This document shows positions 35,604 to 43,608 of a stretch of 64,000 bases of DNA, piece after piece. A model generated the notes under the pieces. That model saw only the letters and a list, made by a program, of their open reading frames with translations, did not search any database and was not told where the DNA came from. Each line of letters starts with the position of its first letter. Position 1 is the stretch's first letter. The stretch covers positions 1-64,000 of the forward strand of contig JAEOSR010000063.1 of assembly GCA_016840285.1 (NCBI GenBank), in the 5' to 3' direction. Both the position numbers and the translations under genes were made by a program. The DNA comes from Candidatus Hodarchaeota archaeon (GTDB lineage Archaea > Asgardarchaeota > Heimdallarchaeia > Hodarchaeales > Hodarchaeaceae).

Positions 35604-36032
35604 TTACTGACTCTGAGTATTTAGCGAAAAAGTAAGAAACACCAGTGTTGGAATCTTTGATTGAACGCGTTTGACGTGATATATAAAGTAGTCTGATCGT
35701 GGTTGGAAGAGCTCAAGTAAGAATGGAGAAGAGTTGGTCAAGCCAAGGAGTTTTTCGACCACCCATTGTTCAAGTTTTTCACCTAGTAAGATATATTGCC
35801 TTTTTTTCTTTTGAAAAATAAACGGTAACATCAACTGATCGTTTAGAGCGTTTGGTATAACGCTTTTGAGGAATTCCAGTTCTGAGATTTTCACGGCCGA
35901 TTCTTCAGCGTTGTTAAGCATAAATACTGGATGGGAGAGAAGAGAAGTCAAAGATTTTTTTGTTTTAGGCAAGGATTCAATGATTTTTTCCTTTTCTGAT
36001 CTCCATAATCCTTCCAATAGTTTTTTCGACAT
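35604..36032 (-). CDS. DUF61 (UPF0216) family protein
   Basis: 142 residues. ESLPKTKKSLTSLLS (about 19-33), an acidic turn, ISELEFLKSVIP and a QLMLPFIF segment follow the order of archaeal UPF0216 proteins, where LPxxRxxLxELL and KLPI are conserved. The C-terminal ~45 residues (LGLTNSSPFLLELFQPRSDY) are an extra beta-rich extension. The family's function is not known. It lies 37 nt downstream of the FKBP-like gene in the same direction. Confidence 0.6.
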   Translation of the reverse strand: MSKKLLEGLWRSEKEKIIESLPKTKKSLTSLLSHPVFMLNNAEESAVKISELEFLKSVIPNALNDQLMLPFIFQKKKRQYILLGEKLEQWVVEKLLGLTNSSPFLLELFQPRSDYFIYHVKRVQSKIPTLVFLTFSLNTQSQ

Positions 36033-36069
36033 ATTAACTCGTTTTTTTCAATTTTAAAAAATCTCGCAA

Positions 36070-36780
36070 TTATCGACGACGACGGCGAAATTTTGTCTCT
36101 TCTTTCTTTGTAGTGTCTTCTGAATCCGCAATTGACTCAGTGAGCTCTCGTAATTCTTTAAGTTGGATTTTGTCTTTCTGGATCGATTTAGCTCGTACTG
36201 AGGAACTCGTTTTTTCCTCTGAAAGAGCTGACTTATGTGTTCGTGAAGATTGTAGACGCCACAATGCAAATCCTCCTCCTACAACAGCCACGCTCCCACC
36301 GATTAAGAGTGGATATAAATCCTTGAAAGGATCTGAAGAAGTATTCGGTCCCTCGGTAGGTTGCACTGACGCGTCATAATGAATTATTAATAGTTTAATG
36401 CGATAATACAGGTCTTCATCCCCGTAAGCCTCATCAGCTGGAATCATAAAATCCTTTAATTCATCAACCTCCATTCCAATAATTTCATCTATGAATGCTT
36501 GAAGATAGGGTTGCTCAAGATCTTGTTTAACGGAACTAGGAAAAGAATTTTTCACTTTTGATGGAACTGGTTCATTTTGAGTCCTTCTAAGATAGATATA
36601 CCGCAAATTTACGTCAATATTACCTTCTTTTTCTATTTGGTGCCCCTCATCTAGCCATAGAGAGTAATTCACATCTACTACGTCTCCGTAGTCAGTAGGC
36701 TCTGCAGCAATGGCAAAATCAAGATTAAATGTCCAAAAACTGAAAAAAATTGTCAATAATATTAATCGTGTTTTCCACAC
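36070..36780 (-). CDS. Membrane-anchored FKBP-like peptidyl-prolyl isomerase (degenerate)
   Basis: 236 residues from a GTG start. A signal/anchor helix (LILLTIFFSFWTFNLDFAIA) is followed by a domain with DVVDVNYSLWLDEGHQIE, then AFIDEIIGMEVDELKDFMIP and DEAYGDEDLYYRIKLLII. This is the order of SlyD/FKBP-type isomerases: V-x-V-x-Y, GM-x-x-GE-x-K, P-x-x-AYG and a final strand. Some active-site aromatics are missing, so catalysis is uncertain. A second helix (YPLLIGGSVAVVGGGFALW) leads to a very basic cytoplasmic tail (RRRRR). The catalytic domain would be outside the membrane. Confidence 0.65.
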   Translation of the reverse strand: MWKTRLILLTIFFSFWTFNLDFAIAAEPTDYGDVVDVNYSLWLDEGHQIEKEGNIDVNLRYIYLRRTQNEPVPSKVKNSFPSSVKQDLEQPYLQAFIDEIIGMEVDELKDFMIPADEAYGDEDLYYRIKLLIIHYDASVQPTEGPNTSSDPFKDLYPLLIGGSVAVVGGGFALWRLQSSRTHKSALSEEKTSSSVRAKSIQKDKIQLKELRELTESIADSEDTTKKEETKFRRRRR

Positions 36781-36823
36781 AGTCTGATCGCCTGAATTAA
36801 TTGTAGTTAAGGCTTTTTCTTTT

Positions 36824-37075
36824 GTGTACTTTAACTTTTTTCACCTCACGTATAAAACTAGGTTTTTATCGAACGATTATGTAGTTCAATTGACTATCAA
36901 TGATAAAGTATCTAAACAAAAAATTACTGATTATTCATCGATATTTCAAAAGATCAAACAAAAATTCAACCTGGGAAAACAAAATTTAATGGTTAAAGAT
37001 TCAATAACAGGAGTTATAGTTTTCTCATATTCATTCATGTTACCAATTCAGGTTGAGATAAGTGGATCCCCGTAA
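36824..37075 (+). CDS. Small protein of unknown function upstream of a receiver gene
   Basis: 83 residues from GTG 36824, only 43 nt from the divergent FKBP-like start, so a later start such as TTG 36890 (LTINDKVSK) is plausible. The later part reads YSSIFQKIKQKFNLGKQNLM and then VKDSITGVIVFSYSF, resembling a small alpha/beta fold. The stop overlaps the start of the receiver gene by 14 nt, which suggests coupling and supports that it is real. No family recognised. Confidence 0.45.
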   Translation: MYFNFFHLTYKTRFLSNDYVVQLTINDKVSKQKITDYSSIFQKIKQKFNLGKQNLMVKDSITGVIVFSYSFMLPIQVEISGSP

Positions 37076-37499
37076 GAATCACAATATTCTAGTATTAGAT
37101 GAAGATGTCGAATTTGTTCCTCTTATAGAGCAAATACTTGTACATCTTTTCTCTAACATGAGTAATGTCTTCTGGTTTGATAAAGAGGCTGCTGTCTTGG
37201 ACTTTCTTAATACAAATCCCTCCCCCACAATCTCAATAGTTTTATTGGATGTTGAAAATTCAAATTTTGATGGTATAGCAGTTTTAAAACATCTTAAAGG
37301 TGAATCATCTCCTCTTAAGATTATCCCAGTAATTATATTCTCAAGATTACAAGAAGTATCAGTTATAAGACAATGCTTTTCCCTTGGGGCAAACTCTTGG
37401 GTTCATAAACCTACAGATTTTCCGAAATTCCAAAAAATTCTGGAAGTCATTTGTGAATTTTGGCTTAAACACACCATCTTGCCTTCCAATCTTCTCTGA
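37062..37499 (+). CDS. Divergent stand-alone receiver-domain protein
   Basis: 145 residues from a GTG start. LVLDEDVEF gives the acidic pocket (D13-E14-D15), VLLDVENSNFDG supplies the candidate phosphoacceptor Asp in beta 3 and WVHKPTDF the conserved Lys, so the CheY fold is recognisable. The MPx motif after the phosphoacceptor Asp is replaced by ENS, and T/S in beta 4 is Ser (FSRL). Phosphorylation is likely but not certain. There is no output domain. The following receiver gene starts 13 nt after this stop, making a tandem pair. Confidence 0.72.
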   Translation: MDPRKNHNILVLDEDVEFVPLIEQILVHLFSNMSNVFWFDKEAAVLDFLNTNPSPTISIVLLDVENSNFDGIAVLKHLKGESSPLKIIPVIIFSRLQEVSVIRQCFSLGANSWVHKPTDFPKFQKILEVICEFWLKHTILPSNLL

Positions 37500-37512
37500 A
37501 TTAAAAAGTGTG

Positions 37513-37959
37513 ATGTGGTGGATGATAGACCTAGAACGAAAGAAACTGATCCTTCTTGTTGAAGATTCCCCTGATCATGCTTTTCTTATTAAACGCGCAA
37601 TTTTATCAGCATTTCATGATTTAGAATTCCAATGGGCAAAAGATGGGGAAGAAGCGGTTAATTTGATTGTTCGTAATGGTCTAAGGCCAGATCTAATTCT
37701 TTTGGACATTAAAATGCCTCGAATGAATGGTTTTGAGGTATTAGAGATCCTAAAAAGCAATGATGAGACGGAGTGTATTCCAATCGTGGTTTTATCAACT
37801 TCCGCTAATAAAAAAGATGTCTCATTGGCTTATTCACTGGGAACAAACTGTTATATAGTCAAACCTGTAGAAATTGTTGAATTCCAAACAAAATTAAGAA
37901 GTATTCCATTGTATTGGCTTTATACTAATACTATACCTCAAATGGTGGTAAAAGAATAA
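37513..37959 (+). CDS. Stand-alone receiver-domain response regulator (Rcp1-like)
   Basis: About 148 residues from ATG 37513 (ATG 37522 also possible; an upstream open frame exists but overlaps the previous gene). ILLVEDSPDHAFLIKRA is the opening of the Rcp1-like subfamily with an ExDxxD acidic pocket, LILLDIKMPRMNG carries the phosphoacceptor Asp, VVLSTSAN the switch Ser and YIVKPVE the Lys. All key residues are present. Rcp-type regulators often pair with phytochrome-like kinases, none of which is in the window. Confidence 0.85.
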   Translation: MWWMIDLERKKLILLVEDSPDHAFLIKRAILSAFHDLEFQWAKDGEEAVNLIVRNGLRPDLILLDIKMPRMNGFEVLEILKSNDETECIPIVVLSTSANKKDVSLAYSLGTNCYIVKPVEIVEFQTKLRSIPLYWLYTNTIPQMVVKE

Positions 37960-38066
37960 CTTAATCTCTGAAGATGAATTAATATGTCAGAATCTTCTTT
38001 TTACTACTGACACAGATTTTTTTGTTTGTAACGTAAATAGATTAGAAAATCTGGTAAATAATTTTT

Positions 38067-38072
38067 GGAGGT
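38067..38072 (+). promoter_or_regulatory. Strong Shine-Dalgarno site of the PAC2 gene
   Basis: GGAGGT, six bases before the ATG at 38079. It is one of the best anti-16S matches in the window and shows that this genome uses SD-led translation at least in part. Confidence 0.7.
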
Positions 38073-38078
38073 CACATC

Positions 38079-38858
38079 ATGGAAAAAGAATCATCAGAAC
38101 TTGTATTGCGAGCAGATCCTGGTCAAACAGTGTGTGAATGTACAACTGACATACGTCCCAAATGGATCGCTGCGGGTTTTCCTGGACATGGCTTAGTTGG
38201 AAATATTGCCGCGAAACACATGATAAAAGAACTTGACTTAACATGGATAGGGTCTATCCGATCTCCTCTCATACCTCCAGTCTCAGTATTTTTTGATGGT
38301 GTTCTAGCGTACCCGTATCGGATATATGGCTGTAAAGAACGTCAAATAGTAATTCTAATTGGTGAATCTCCTTGTCCACCACAAGCGTACTACTATCTTG
38401 CCAATGCTGTGTTAGAATGGGCAATAGCCATTGGAACTAAACAAGTAATTTGTCTTGATGGATTCGTTGCTGATCCTCGCGATGAAAAGGGAGATAAAGT
38501 GTTTTTAGTAGCTGAACCTCAAGTCTATGAAGAAAATAAAAATCTTATGAAATTCGATTTTCCCAAACCGCAAACTGGTTTTATTTCAGGCCTTTCTGGG
38601 GCAATTATGAATGAAGCCCTACTTACACCGATTGAAGGCCTTACTCTGCTTACTTCCGTATCTACTCCATATCCCGACCCAGGAGGGGCTGCTAAATTAA
38701 TTGAGGCTGTCAATCTGATAAAAAGTCTTGATATTGACACTTCCAAGCTTCTTGAGGATGCAGATAAAATTCAGAAATCTCTCATGGAATTAGCGGAACG
38801 AAATCGTCAGCTATCTCAAGGTGAAGGACTGGAGCCAAGTAAAGGACTTTATGTCTGA
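38079..38858 (+). CDS. PAC2 (proteasome assembly chaperone 2) family protein
   Basis: 259 residues. WIAAGFPGHGLVGNIAAKHM (about 30-49), IGSIRSPLIPP and the central GESPCPPQAYYYLANAVLEW match the archaeal PAC2 family, whose eukaryotic relatives help assemble the 20S proteasome. Archaeal members are related by fold; a proteasome role is plausible but unproven. A helical C-terminus (KLLEDADKIQKSLMELAERN) is typical. It has a strong SD and is a single-gene unit. No proteasome subunit gene is in the window. Confidence 0.85.
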   Translation: MEKESSELVLRADPGQTVCECTTDIRPKWIAAGFPGHGLVGNIAAKHMIKELDLTWIGSIRSPLIPPVSVFFDGVLAYPYRIYGCKERQIVILIGESPCPPQAYYYLANAVLEWAIAIGTKQVICLDGFVADPRDEKGDKVFLVAEPQVYEENKNLMKFDFPKPQTGFISGLSGAIMNEALLTPIEGLTLLTSVSTPYPDPGGAAKLIEAVNLIKSLDIDTSKLLEDADKIQKSLMELAERNRQLSQGEGLEPSKGLYV

Positions 38859-38874
38859 AAAAAAAACCTTGGTA

Positions 38875-39384
38875 TTAACGGTCACTACGCCACTTAAGAA
38901 GACAATCCCAATTATCAAAATATGATTTCAGAGATTTAGTCAAAGGTTTAGAGGGTTTAGCCTTTGATTTTGTATTTAAAATTTGGAGATCGGAAAAGGG
39001 TAAGGTAATTACCCATTTATCATTTTTAGTCTTCATTCTATGCTTTTTAACTATTTGTAAGAATTTTTTTGATGCTAGAATCATATGATGTTTCTGAAAT
39101 AACTCGTCTTCGTCTGGTAACCTGACAGCTAAGATCAAATAACTTTCATTATTCATAAAAAATCCTATTTCAAGCTCCCATACAATATTGTCATCCTTTT
39201 GGACGCCTGTACAAACTTTAATGTCAGCATATCGGACAAGATCCCCATTTTCAGAACGAATGATCATATCGACCTTTCCAGAGGATGCATACGGACTGAA
39301 TGTCTCCACACCCATTTGAAATAATTTCAATTGGGTATCTAACTCATCTATTCCATCCAGGCTAAATTCTTCATCTGGATCCAT
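38875..39384 (-). CDS. PD-(D/E)XK nuclease-like protein
   Basis: 169 residues. LFQMGVETFSPYASSGKVDM followed by an acidic hairpin and YADIKVCTGVQ gives the D39...D54-x-K56 arrangement of the restriction endonuclease-like fold, including the G-x-V-D strand used by archaeal recB-like and DUF4365-type proteins. Later text (YLILAVRLPDEDEL, then ASKKFLQIV) fits the outer strands and helix. The C-terminus is basic (PLTKSLKSYF). The substrate is unknown; DNA repair and defence are both possible. It converges on the PAC2 gene with 16 nt between stops. Confidence 0.55.
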   Translation of the reverse strand: MDPDEEFSLDGIDELDTQLKLFQMGVETFSPYASSGKVDMIIRSENGDLVRYADIKVCTGVQKDDNIVWELEIGFFMNNESYLILAVRLPDEDELFQKHHMILASKKFLQIVKKHRMKTKNDKWVITLPFSDLQILNTKSKAKPSKPLTKSLKSYFDNWDCLLKWRSDR

Positions 39385-39498
39385 TCACAAAGTAACCCCT
39401 ATCTGTCCCATCACATTAAATATTCTGGAAAAAACTAACTCATCTTCATTTGCTTTTTCAAATGTTAATGACCCGAATACTTCATTAATGGTTTTCAA
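39385..39498 (-). CDS. Possible 37-residue ORF directly upstream of the nuclease-like gene
   Basis: A TTG-started frame, MKTINEVFGSLTFEKANEDE then LVFSRIFNVMGQIGVTL, whose TGA abuts the ATG of the PD-(D/E)XK gene. The amino acid mix is protein-like and the adjoining stop/start suggests coupling. No SD is visible and no family is recognised. It could also be the amino-terminal part of the nuclease-like protein cut off by the TGA. Confidence 0.3.
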   Translation of the reverse strand: MKTINEVFGSLTFEKANEDELVFSRIFNVMGQIGVTL

Positions 39499-39619
39499 AG
39501 CATTGGTTAATAAAAAGTTTTTGAATTAGTTTCAAAGAAGAAGGAAAAATTCCTCCAAAATGATACATTTCCACTAGCTATAAAATGATTGTCGAACCGT
39601 AAAAAGGGGAGACGCTCTT

Positions 39620-40591
39620 TTAAGAGGGATTGGAGAATAAAGTAAGTCGTTGATGGCACATTGGACATTGATTGAAGACTTTCAACCATTCTAGAAGGTG
39701 ATTTCGATGAAAAGAATTGTGACATGAAGGACATTCGACTGAATTATCTTGTGACCCTATAGGATACCGACAAATTACACAACTTTTTTCGCTCTTCTTT
39801 GCTTTTTCCCATGAGATATCACTGATTGACTCTCCCTCATAAGATCTCTCTACCGTTAAAATCAGTTCACCGGTACTATTCTGGTTTAATTTACCAAGTA
39901 TTTCACCTTGCGATAAAATATGCTCAAGTATCTGTTTTAACAAGCAATCATCTGTGATTTGATTTTGCATGTGCTTATGAACTTTGTAGAGTAAATAATC
40001 ATACTCAATTTCGTTTAATGGCCGAGAAAGCTTATTATTAATTGAATTTAGCATAATTTGCCGAATATTAGCTAAGAACTCAATATTTTTTTGTTTTCTC
40101 CTTGCTTCCTTTAGTGTTTCCTCCACTAACTTTTTAATCCCCCATAGCTCCTTTTGTATGTTAAGATTTCGAATCGAAGGAGAGTTTATCGAAATATCAT
40201 CTGAAGTTAGATTTAATATCTCTTCCATGCTAAAACAGAGTTCATCAATCTGTCTTAATGCTCCTTCTATAGATGCCACTTTTTGGAGTGGCTCAATTAA
40301 TTCGATTTGAACCGTTGCCTGTTGCACATCATAACGACGATTTATCAGCTCTTCTATGTAACGCGAAGTTTCTGAGAAAAACGGTCGTCGCAATGTTCTG
40401 TCTATTAAATATGTGAAAAAGATACTTAGAAAAAAACCAGTCAAGAATGTGTATTTATCGATATCAGATGAAGTTATTCCGATTGCATTCAGAAAAAATG
40501 TGACTCCTATAAATAATAATATTAAGATGATAATATTTCCTGTTGTTTTGTTTCGAGATAAGCGAGAGAGTTTTGTAACACTTGAAGCCAT
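39620..40591 (-). CDS. Membrane-anchored RING-type zinc-finger protein (candidate E3 ligase)
   Basis: 323 residues. Two N-terminal helices (about 19-38 and 47-64) anchor it, and a mostly helical region (75-235) follows. The C-terminus holds an eight-ligand zinc motif: C271, C274, C287, C290, H295, H298, C309 and C312. The text CVICRYPIG, CPSCHNSFHRNHLLEWL and CPMCHQRL follows the cross-brace RING pattern, with EWL and CPxC as in E3 ligases and His in place of the usual sixth Cys. RING proteins are known from Asgard ubiquitin systems, and this one would face the cytoplasm near the membrane. No ubiquitin, E1 or E2 gene is in the window. Confidence 0.72.
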   Translation of the reverse strand: MASSVTKLSRLSRNKTTGNIIILILLFIGVTFFLNAIGITSSDIDKYTFLTGFFLSIFFTYLIDRTLRRPFFSETSRYIEELINRRYDVQQATVQIELIEPLQKVASIEGALRQIDELCFSMEEILNLTSDDISINSPSIRNLNIQKELWGIKKLVEETLKEARRKQKNIEFLANIRQIMLNSINNKLSRPLNEIEYDYLLYKVHKHMQNQITDDCLLKQILEHILSQGEILGKLNQNSTGELILTVERSYEGESISDISWEKAKKSEKSCVICRYPIGSQDNSVECPSCHNSFHRNHLLEWLKVFNQCPMCHQRLTLFSNPS

Positions 40592-40713
40592 TATTGCACC
40601 TAGCTTGCTGAGGTTAATGATTAGAAATCAAACTGATAATTTATTATCCGTGGTCAATTAAAAATTAGTCTAGAAAAAAGATCCGCAGAATTATTTCGAT
40701 TATAGATAGAAAA

Positions 40714-41658
40714 TTAGTCTTTGTCTTTAAAAATCTCGATGTAATCTGATTTAATCAATGCATTTTCGTAACTCCGCTCAATTGTGGTATGTGGTAGAAC
40801 AACACAATTTTTTAACACTACTCCCTTTTCCACATGGGAATTATCTCCCAGAATAGAATTCTTAATAATTGAAGATTCCTTTATAGTGACATTAGTTCCA
40901 ACTAGGTTTCCGTTGATTTCTCCTTTGAGTGTTTTGTGGAGAAATTTGAGGTTAAATCGCCATAAATCGCGAATTGTGCTGATATGACAGACACGTTCTG
41001 TAATTATGCCGCCCACTTGACCCCCTTGATGAATTATTTTGTTGATAGCTGTGACTAATTCATATTCGCCACGTTTAGACTTTTTAATGTCTTTTATCAC
41101 ATCGAAAATTGATTCTGAAAATGTATATAGGGCTGCAGAATTTAAGTCACTTAATACTTCTGTTGGGGTTTGTGGTTTCTCGCGTACCTCAAATACACGC
41201 CCATTACGATAATCGACTGTTGAAGATTCTTTCATTAAGTCGAAATCCATCTTCTCAAGAGCCAGCGTGATGTCATTTTTTTCTTTAAGATGTGTATTAC
41301 TTAGTTGAATCAAGAATGAAGATGAAAAAAGTGAATCGCCTGCAACTACAATGAAATTCTTGCTAGTCAGATAATCTTGAACCTGTAATACAGCATGAGC
41401 GGTCCCCAGTGCTTTTTCCTGAATGATAAAACATGGATTGAGATCTGGAAAGGTAGTATTAATATAGGATGGAATGATTTGGTCACATTTCCTGACTACA
41501 ACTCCTATATCTGAAATATGAGCCCTTAAAAGGCGTTCTATAGAATGAAAAATTATTGGTTTATTTAATAAGGGTAACATTGGCTTTGGAGTCTCAGAAG
41601 TAAACGGATACATCCTCGTTCCTTTGCCTGCAGCCAGAATGAATGCAGATATTTTCAT
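40714..41658 (-). CDS. Sugar-1-phosphate nucleotidyltransferase with beta-helix tail
   Basis: 314 residues. FILAAGKGTRMYPFTSETPK and PMLPLLNKP (residues 5-33) form the nucleotidyl transferase signature, VVAGDSLF the metal-binding Asp strand, and EVREKPQTP the sugar loop. After about residue 240 short hexapeptide-like strands (GNLVGTNVTIKESS, SILGDNSHVEKGV) form a left-handed beta helix, as in archaeal GlmU-like/glucose-1-phosphate thymidylyltransferase-like enzymes. Without the acetyltransferase end it is probably a single-function enzyme making a UDP- or dTDP-sugar. The nucleotide specificity cannot be told from motifs. Single-gene unit. Confidence 0.82.
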   Translation of the reverse strand: MKISAFILAAGKGTRMYPFTSETPKPMLPLLNKPIIFHSIERLLRAHISDIGVVVRKCDQIIPSYINTTFPDLNPCFIIQEKALGTAHAVLQVQDYLTSKNFIVVAGDSLFSSSFLIQLSNTHLKEKNDITLALEKMDFDLMKESSTVDYRNGRVFEVREKPQTPTEVLSDLNSAALYTFSESIFDVIKDIKKSKRGEYELVTAINKIIHQGGQVGGIITERVCHISTIRDLWRFNLKFLHKTLKGEINGNLVGTNVTIKESSIIKNSILGDNSHVEKGVVLKNCVVLPHTTIERSYENALIKSDYIEIFKDKD

Positions 41659-41931
41659 TTTCTTCCAGTCATTAACCAGCTTTTATTAATATGATTTCCT
41701 AATTTAAAAAGTTATAAATTGTTTCGGTAGAATAATCATGTAAAACGTGGAAGATTATAATTGGTTAATAAATCAGAAAAAATATACAAATTCAGCTTCA
41801 GGAATCATCACAAACGATCTCGATAAGAAGATTTGGTGAAAACTACCTAGTGATCAAAAACTCCCAGTTTAATCTTCTTTTTATCATATTTGAAAGAAAT
41901 AGCAATATAAATGAAAGAGTGAGGTTTCAAG

Positions 41932-42666
41932 ATGGTTCGCCTTAAAGCAGTCTATTTAATCACTGACGAAGGTTTCTCAATTTATACCCAGTCTTTTGGG
42001 GCAACTGAGCAAGACCAGGATATGGTTGGCTCTCTTCTCATGGCTTTGAGAAGCTTCGGGAAGGAAGCCTTGGGAGAAGGTTCTCTGTCTAAAGTAGACT
42101 TTGGTGAAGGAGCAGATATGATCTTAGAGGCAGGAAAAAGGGTTATAGCAATTGCTGTTGTAGTTTTAGAAAAAGATGCCAAAGAACGGGAAGAATATAA
42201 TATTCGCAATGATTTATTAAAATTTGTTAGGAAATTTGAAGATATCTATGGAGAGGAGTTGGATGACCCCATTTTTCAGAAAAGTTCCTTTTCTGGAGTT
42301 GGAACACTAATTTCTGCTTATTTCTTCCGAGATAAAATGTCTAGGATCTTTGGTGATCAATTTGCTAGTCTGAATGAATATATAAAATATCCTACGACAT
42401 TATTGTTTGAAATAACTCCTCGTGGAGGGAAACTTTATGCGTTTTATCGAGCATTCCCTAAGATTATTGAAATAAGAGGAGATATACCACAAGAAAGACT
42501 TGATAATTTAATTGAAGATATGTTAGATAAGAACAGTATGGTCTCATTTAATGATTGCCTAGAACGCTTTGGGACTGATAAAAGTGAGAAGATTCTTGAA
42601 TTATTTAAATTTTTGACAGAACGAGGTATGTTTGAAGCGTACAATTTTGAACGAATAGCAGCTTGA
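41932..42666 (+). CDS. Longin/roadblock-like protein with C-terminal helical (wHTH-like) tail
   Basis: 244 residues with a GAGG SD motif 9 nt before the ATG. The N-terminal ~110 residues, AVYLITDEGFSIYTQSF, then LLMALRSFGKEALGEGSLSK and ADMILEAGKRVIAIAVVVL, run in the beta-beta-alpha-beta-beta order of longin/roadblock domains that serve small GTPases in Asgard archaea and eukaryotes. The C-terminal ~70 residues (NLIEDMLDKNSMVSFNDCLE) look like a small winged helix. It meets the coiled-coil gene of the tubulin-like operon tail to tail, with one base between the stops. Domain call by eye only. Confidence 0.55.
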   Translation: MVRLKAVYLITDEGFSIYTQSFGATEQDQDMVGSLLMALRSFGKEALGEGSLSKVDFGEGADMILEAGKRVIAIAVVVLEKDAKEREEYNIRNDLLKFVRKFEDIYGEELDDPIFQKSSFSGVGTLISAYFFRDKMSRIFGDQFASLNEYIKYPTTLLFEITPRGGKLYAFYRAFPKIIEIRGDIPQERLDNLIEDMLDKNSMVSFNDCLERFGTDKSEKILELFKFLTERGMFEAYNFERIAA

Positions 42667-42667
42667 C

Positions 42668-43519
42668 TCATGAAGATCGTTTCGTAGCTTGGATTACCAA
42701 TGCAGTCATTTTTTTAATTTCTTTCTTCATTGAAGCTAGTTCAGCAGTAACTTTTGTTTCAACTGCTGTATCTATTTGTTGTTTTACTACTTCAGGTAGA
42801 GCTGCGATATTCTGAGTTAATCGCTCTGTTACTTTAGTTAATTTTTGAAGAGTGCCATCTTGAACAGCTAAACGTTCTGTTACTGACGTTTTAAGCTCAT
42901 TTACTGTTGTTTCTAAATAAATTGCAATACGATCACGTAGTGATACCAATTCAACCTGAATAATTGCACTAACACGATCCCTTAGATCTGCTACAGTTGC
43001 TAATTGATCTGCTTGATTCTCGACCAGCGCATTTAAACTGCTTTCAACGTTGTTAAGTTTTTCGACTATTTCCCCAAAATGACCAACACTGGCTTCATAT
43101 AAGGCTGTAATTCTGTCGTTGGAGGTATTCACCTTGTCATTAATTTCTTTAGACAAGTTGCGCATGTTGCCAACAACATCTTCAACATAACTGACTTTGA
43201 TAAATTTCAGATCGTTTTTTGTCTCTTCAGAAGTTTTCTCAAACGTATTAAGAATGGTTCCAAGGGATTCCTCAAGACTCGAGATCATCTGGGGGAGATT
43301 TTCAATTGAAGTCTGTAACTCAGAACTTATTCTAGAGGATTCAACCTGTTCACGAATTTGTTCGAGTTTCTCTTCAAAATTCAGCAGTACCATTGAGAAC
43401 TTTTGGATTGATTCGGAAGGATCTTGAAATCCTTGAAGTGAGTTTTTAACAGTATTGATTGACTGCTTAATTTCCAAACTTATCTGTTGGATACTTTTAA
43501 TGCCATCTTCTATTCCCAT
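42668..43519 (-). CDS. Coiled-coil protein of the tubulin-like operon
   Basis: 283 residues from ATG 43519, chosen because GAGAGGT lies six bases upstream; a GTG at 43534 would include that SD and is less likely. Almost the whole protein is heptad-patterned helix (SIQQISLEIKQSINTVKNSL, SSLEESLGTILNTF, KLTKVTERLTQNI), with a basic end (KKEIKKM...TKRSS). The pattern resembles methyl-accepting or filament-like coiled coils, but there is no membrane helix. Last gene of the four-gene operon, 89 nt after the previous stop. Likely structural or adaptor role; inferred. Confidence 0.6.
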   Translation of the reverse strand: MGIEDGIKSIQQISLEIKQSINTVKNSLQGFQDPSESIQKFSMVLLNFEEKLEQIREQVESSRISSELQTSIENLPQMISSLEESLGTILNTFEKTSEETKNDLKFIKVSYVEDVVGNMRNLSKEINDKVNTSNDRITALYEASVGHFGEIVEKLNNVESSLNALVENQADQLATVADLRDRVSAIIQVELVSLRDRIAIYLETTVNELKTSVTERLAVQDGTLQKLTKVTERLTQNIAALPEVVKQQIDTAVETKVTAELASMKKEIKKMTALVIQATKRSS

Positions 43520-43525
43520 TTTCTT

Positions 43526-43532
43526 ACCTCTC
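43526..43532 (-). promoter_or_regulatory. Shine-Dalgarno site setting the start of the coiled-coil gene
   Basis: GAGAGGT on the minus strand, six bases before ATG 43519. It argues for the shorter 283-residue product. Confidence 0.6.
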
Positions 43533-43608
43533 ACTTGGTTCCTTCACTCATGACGAAAATAATTATGAAATTTAACTTTTTAATTTATATTGGATCACAA
43601 AAAAATTG

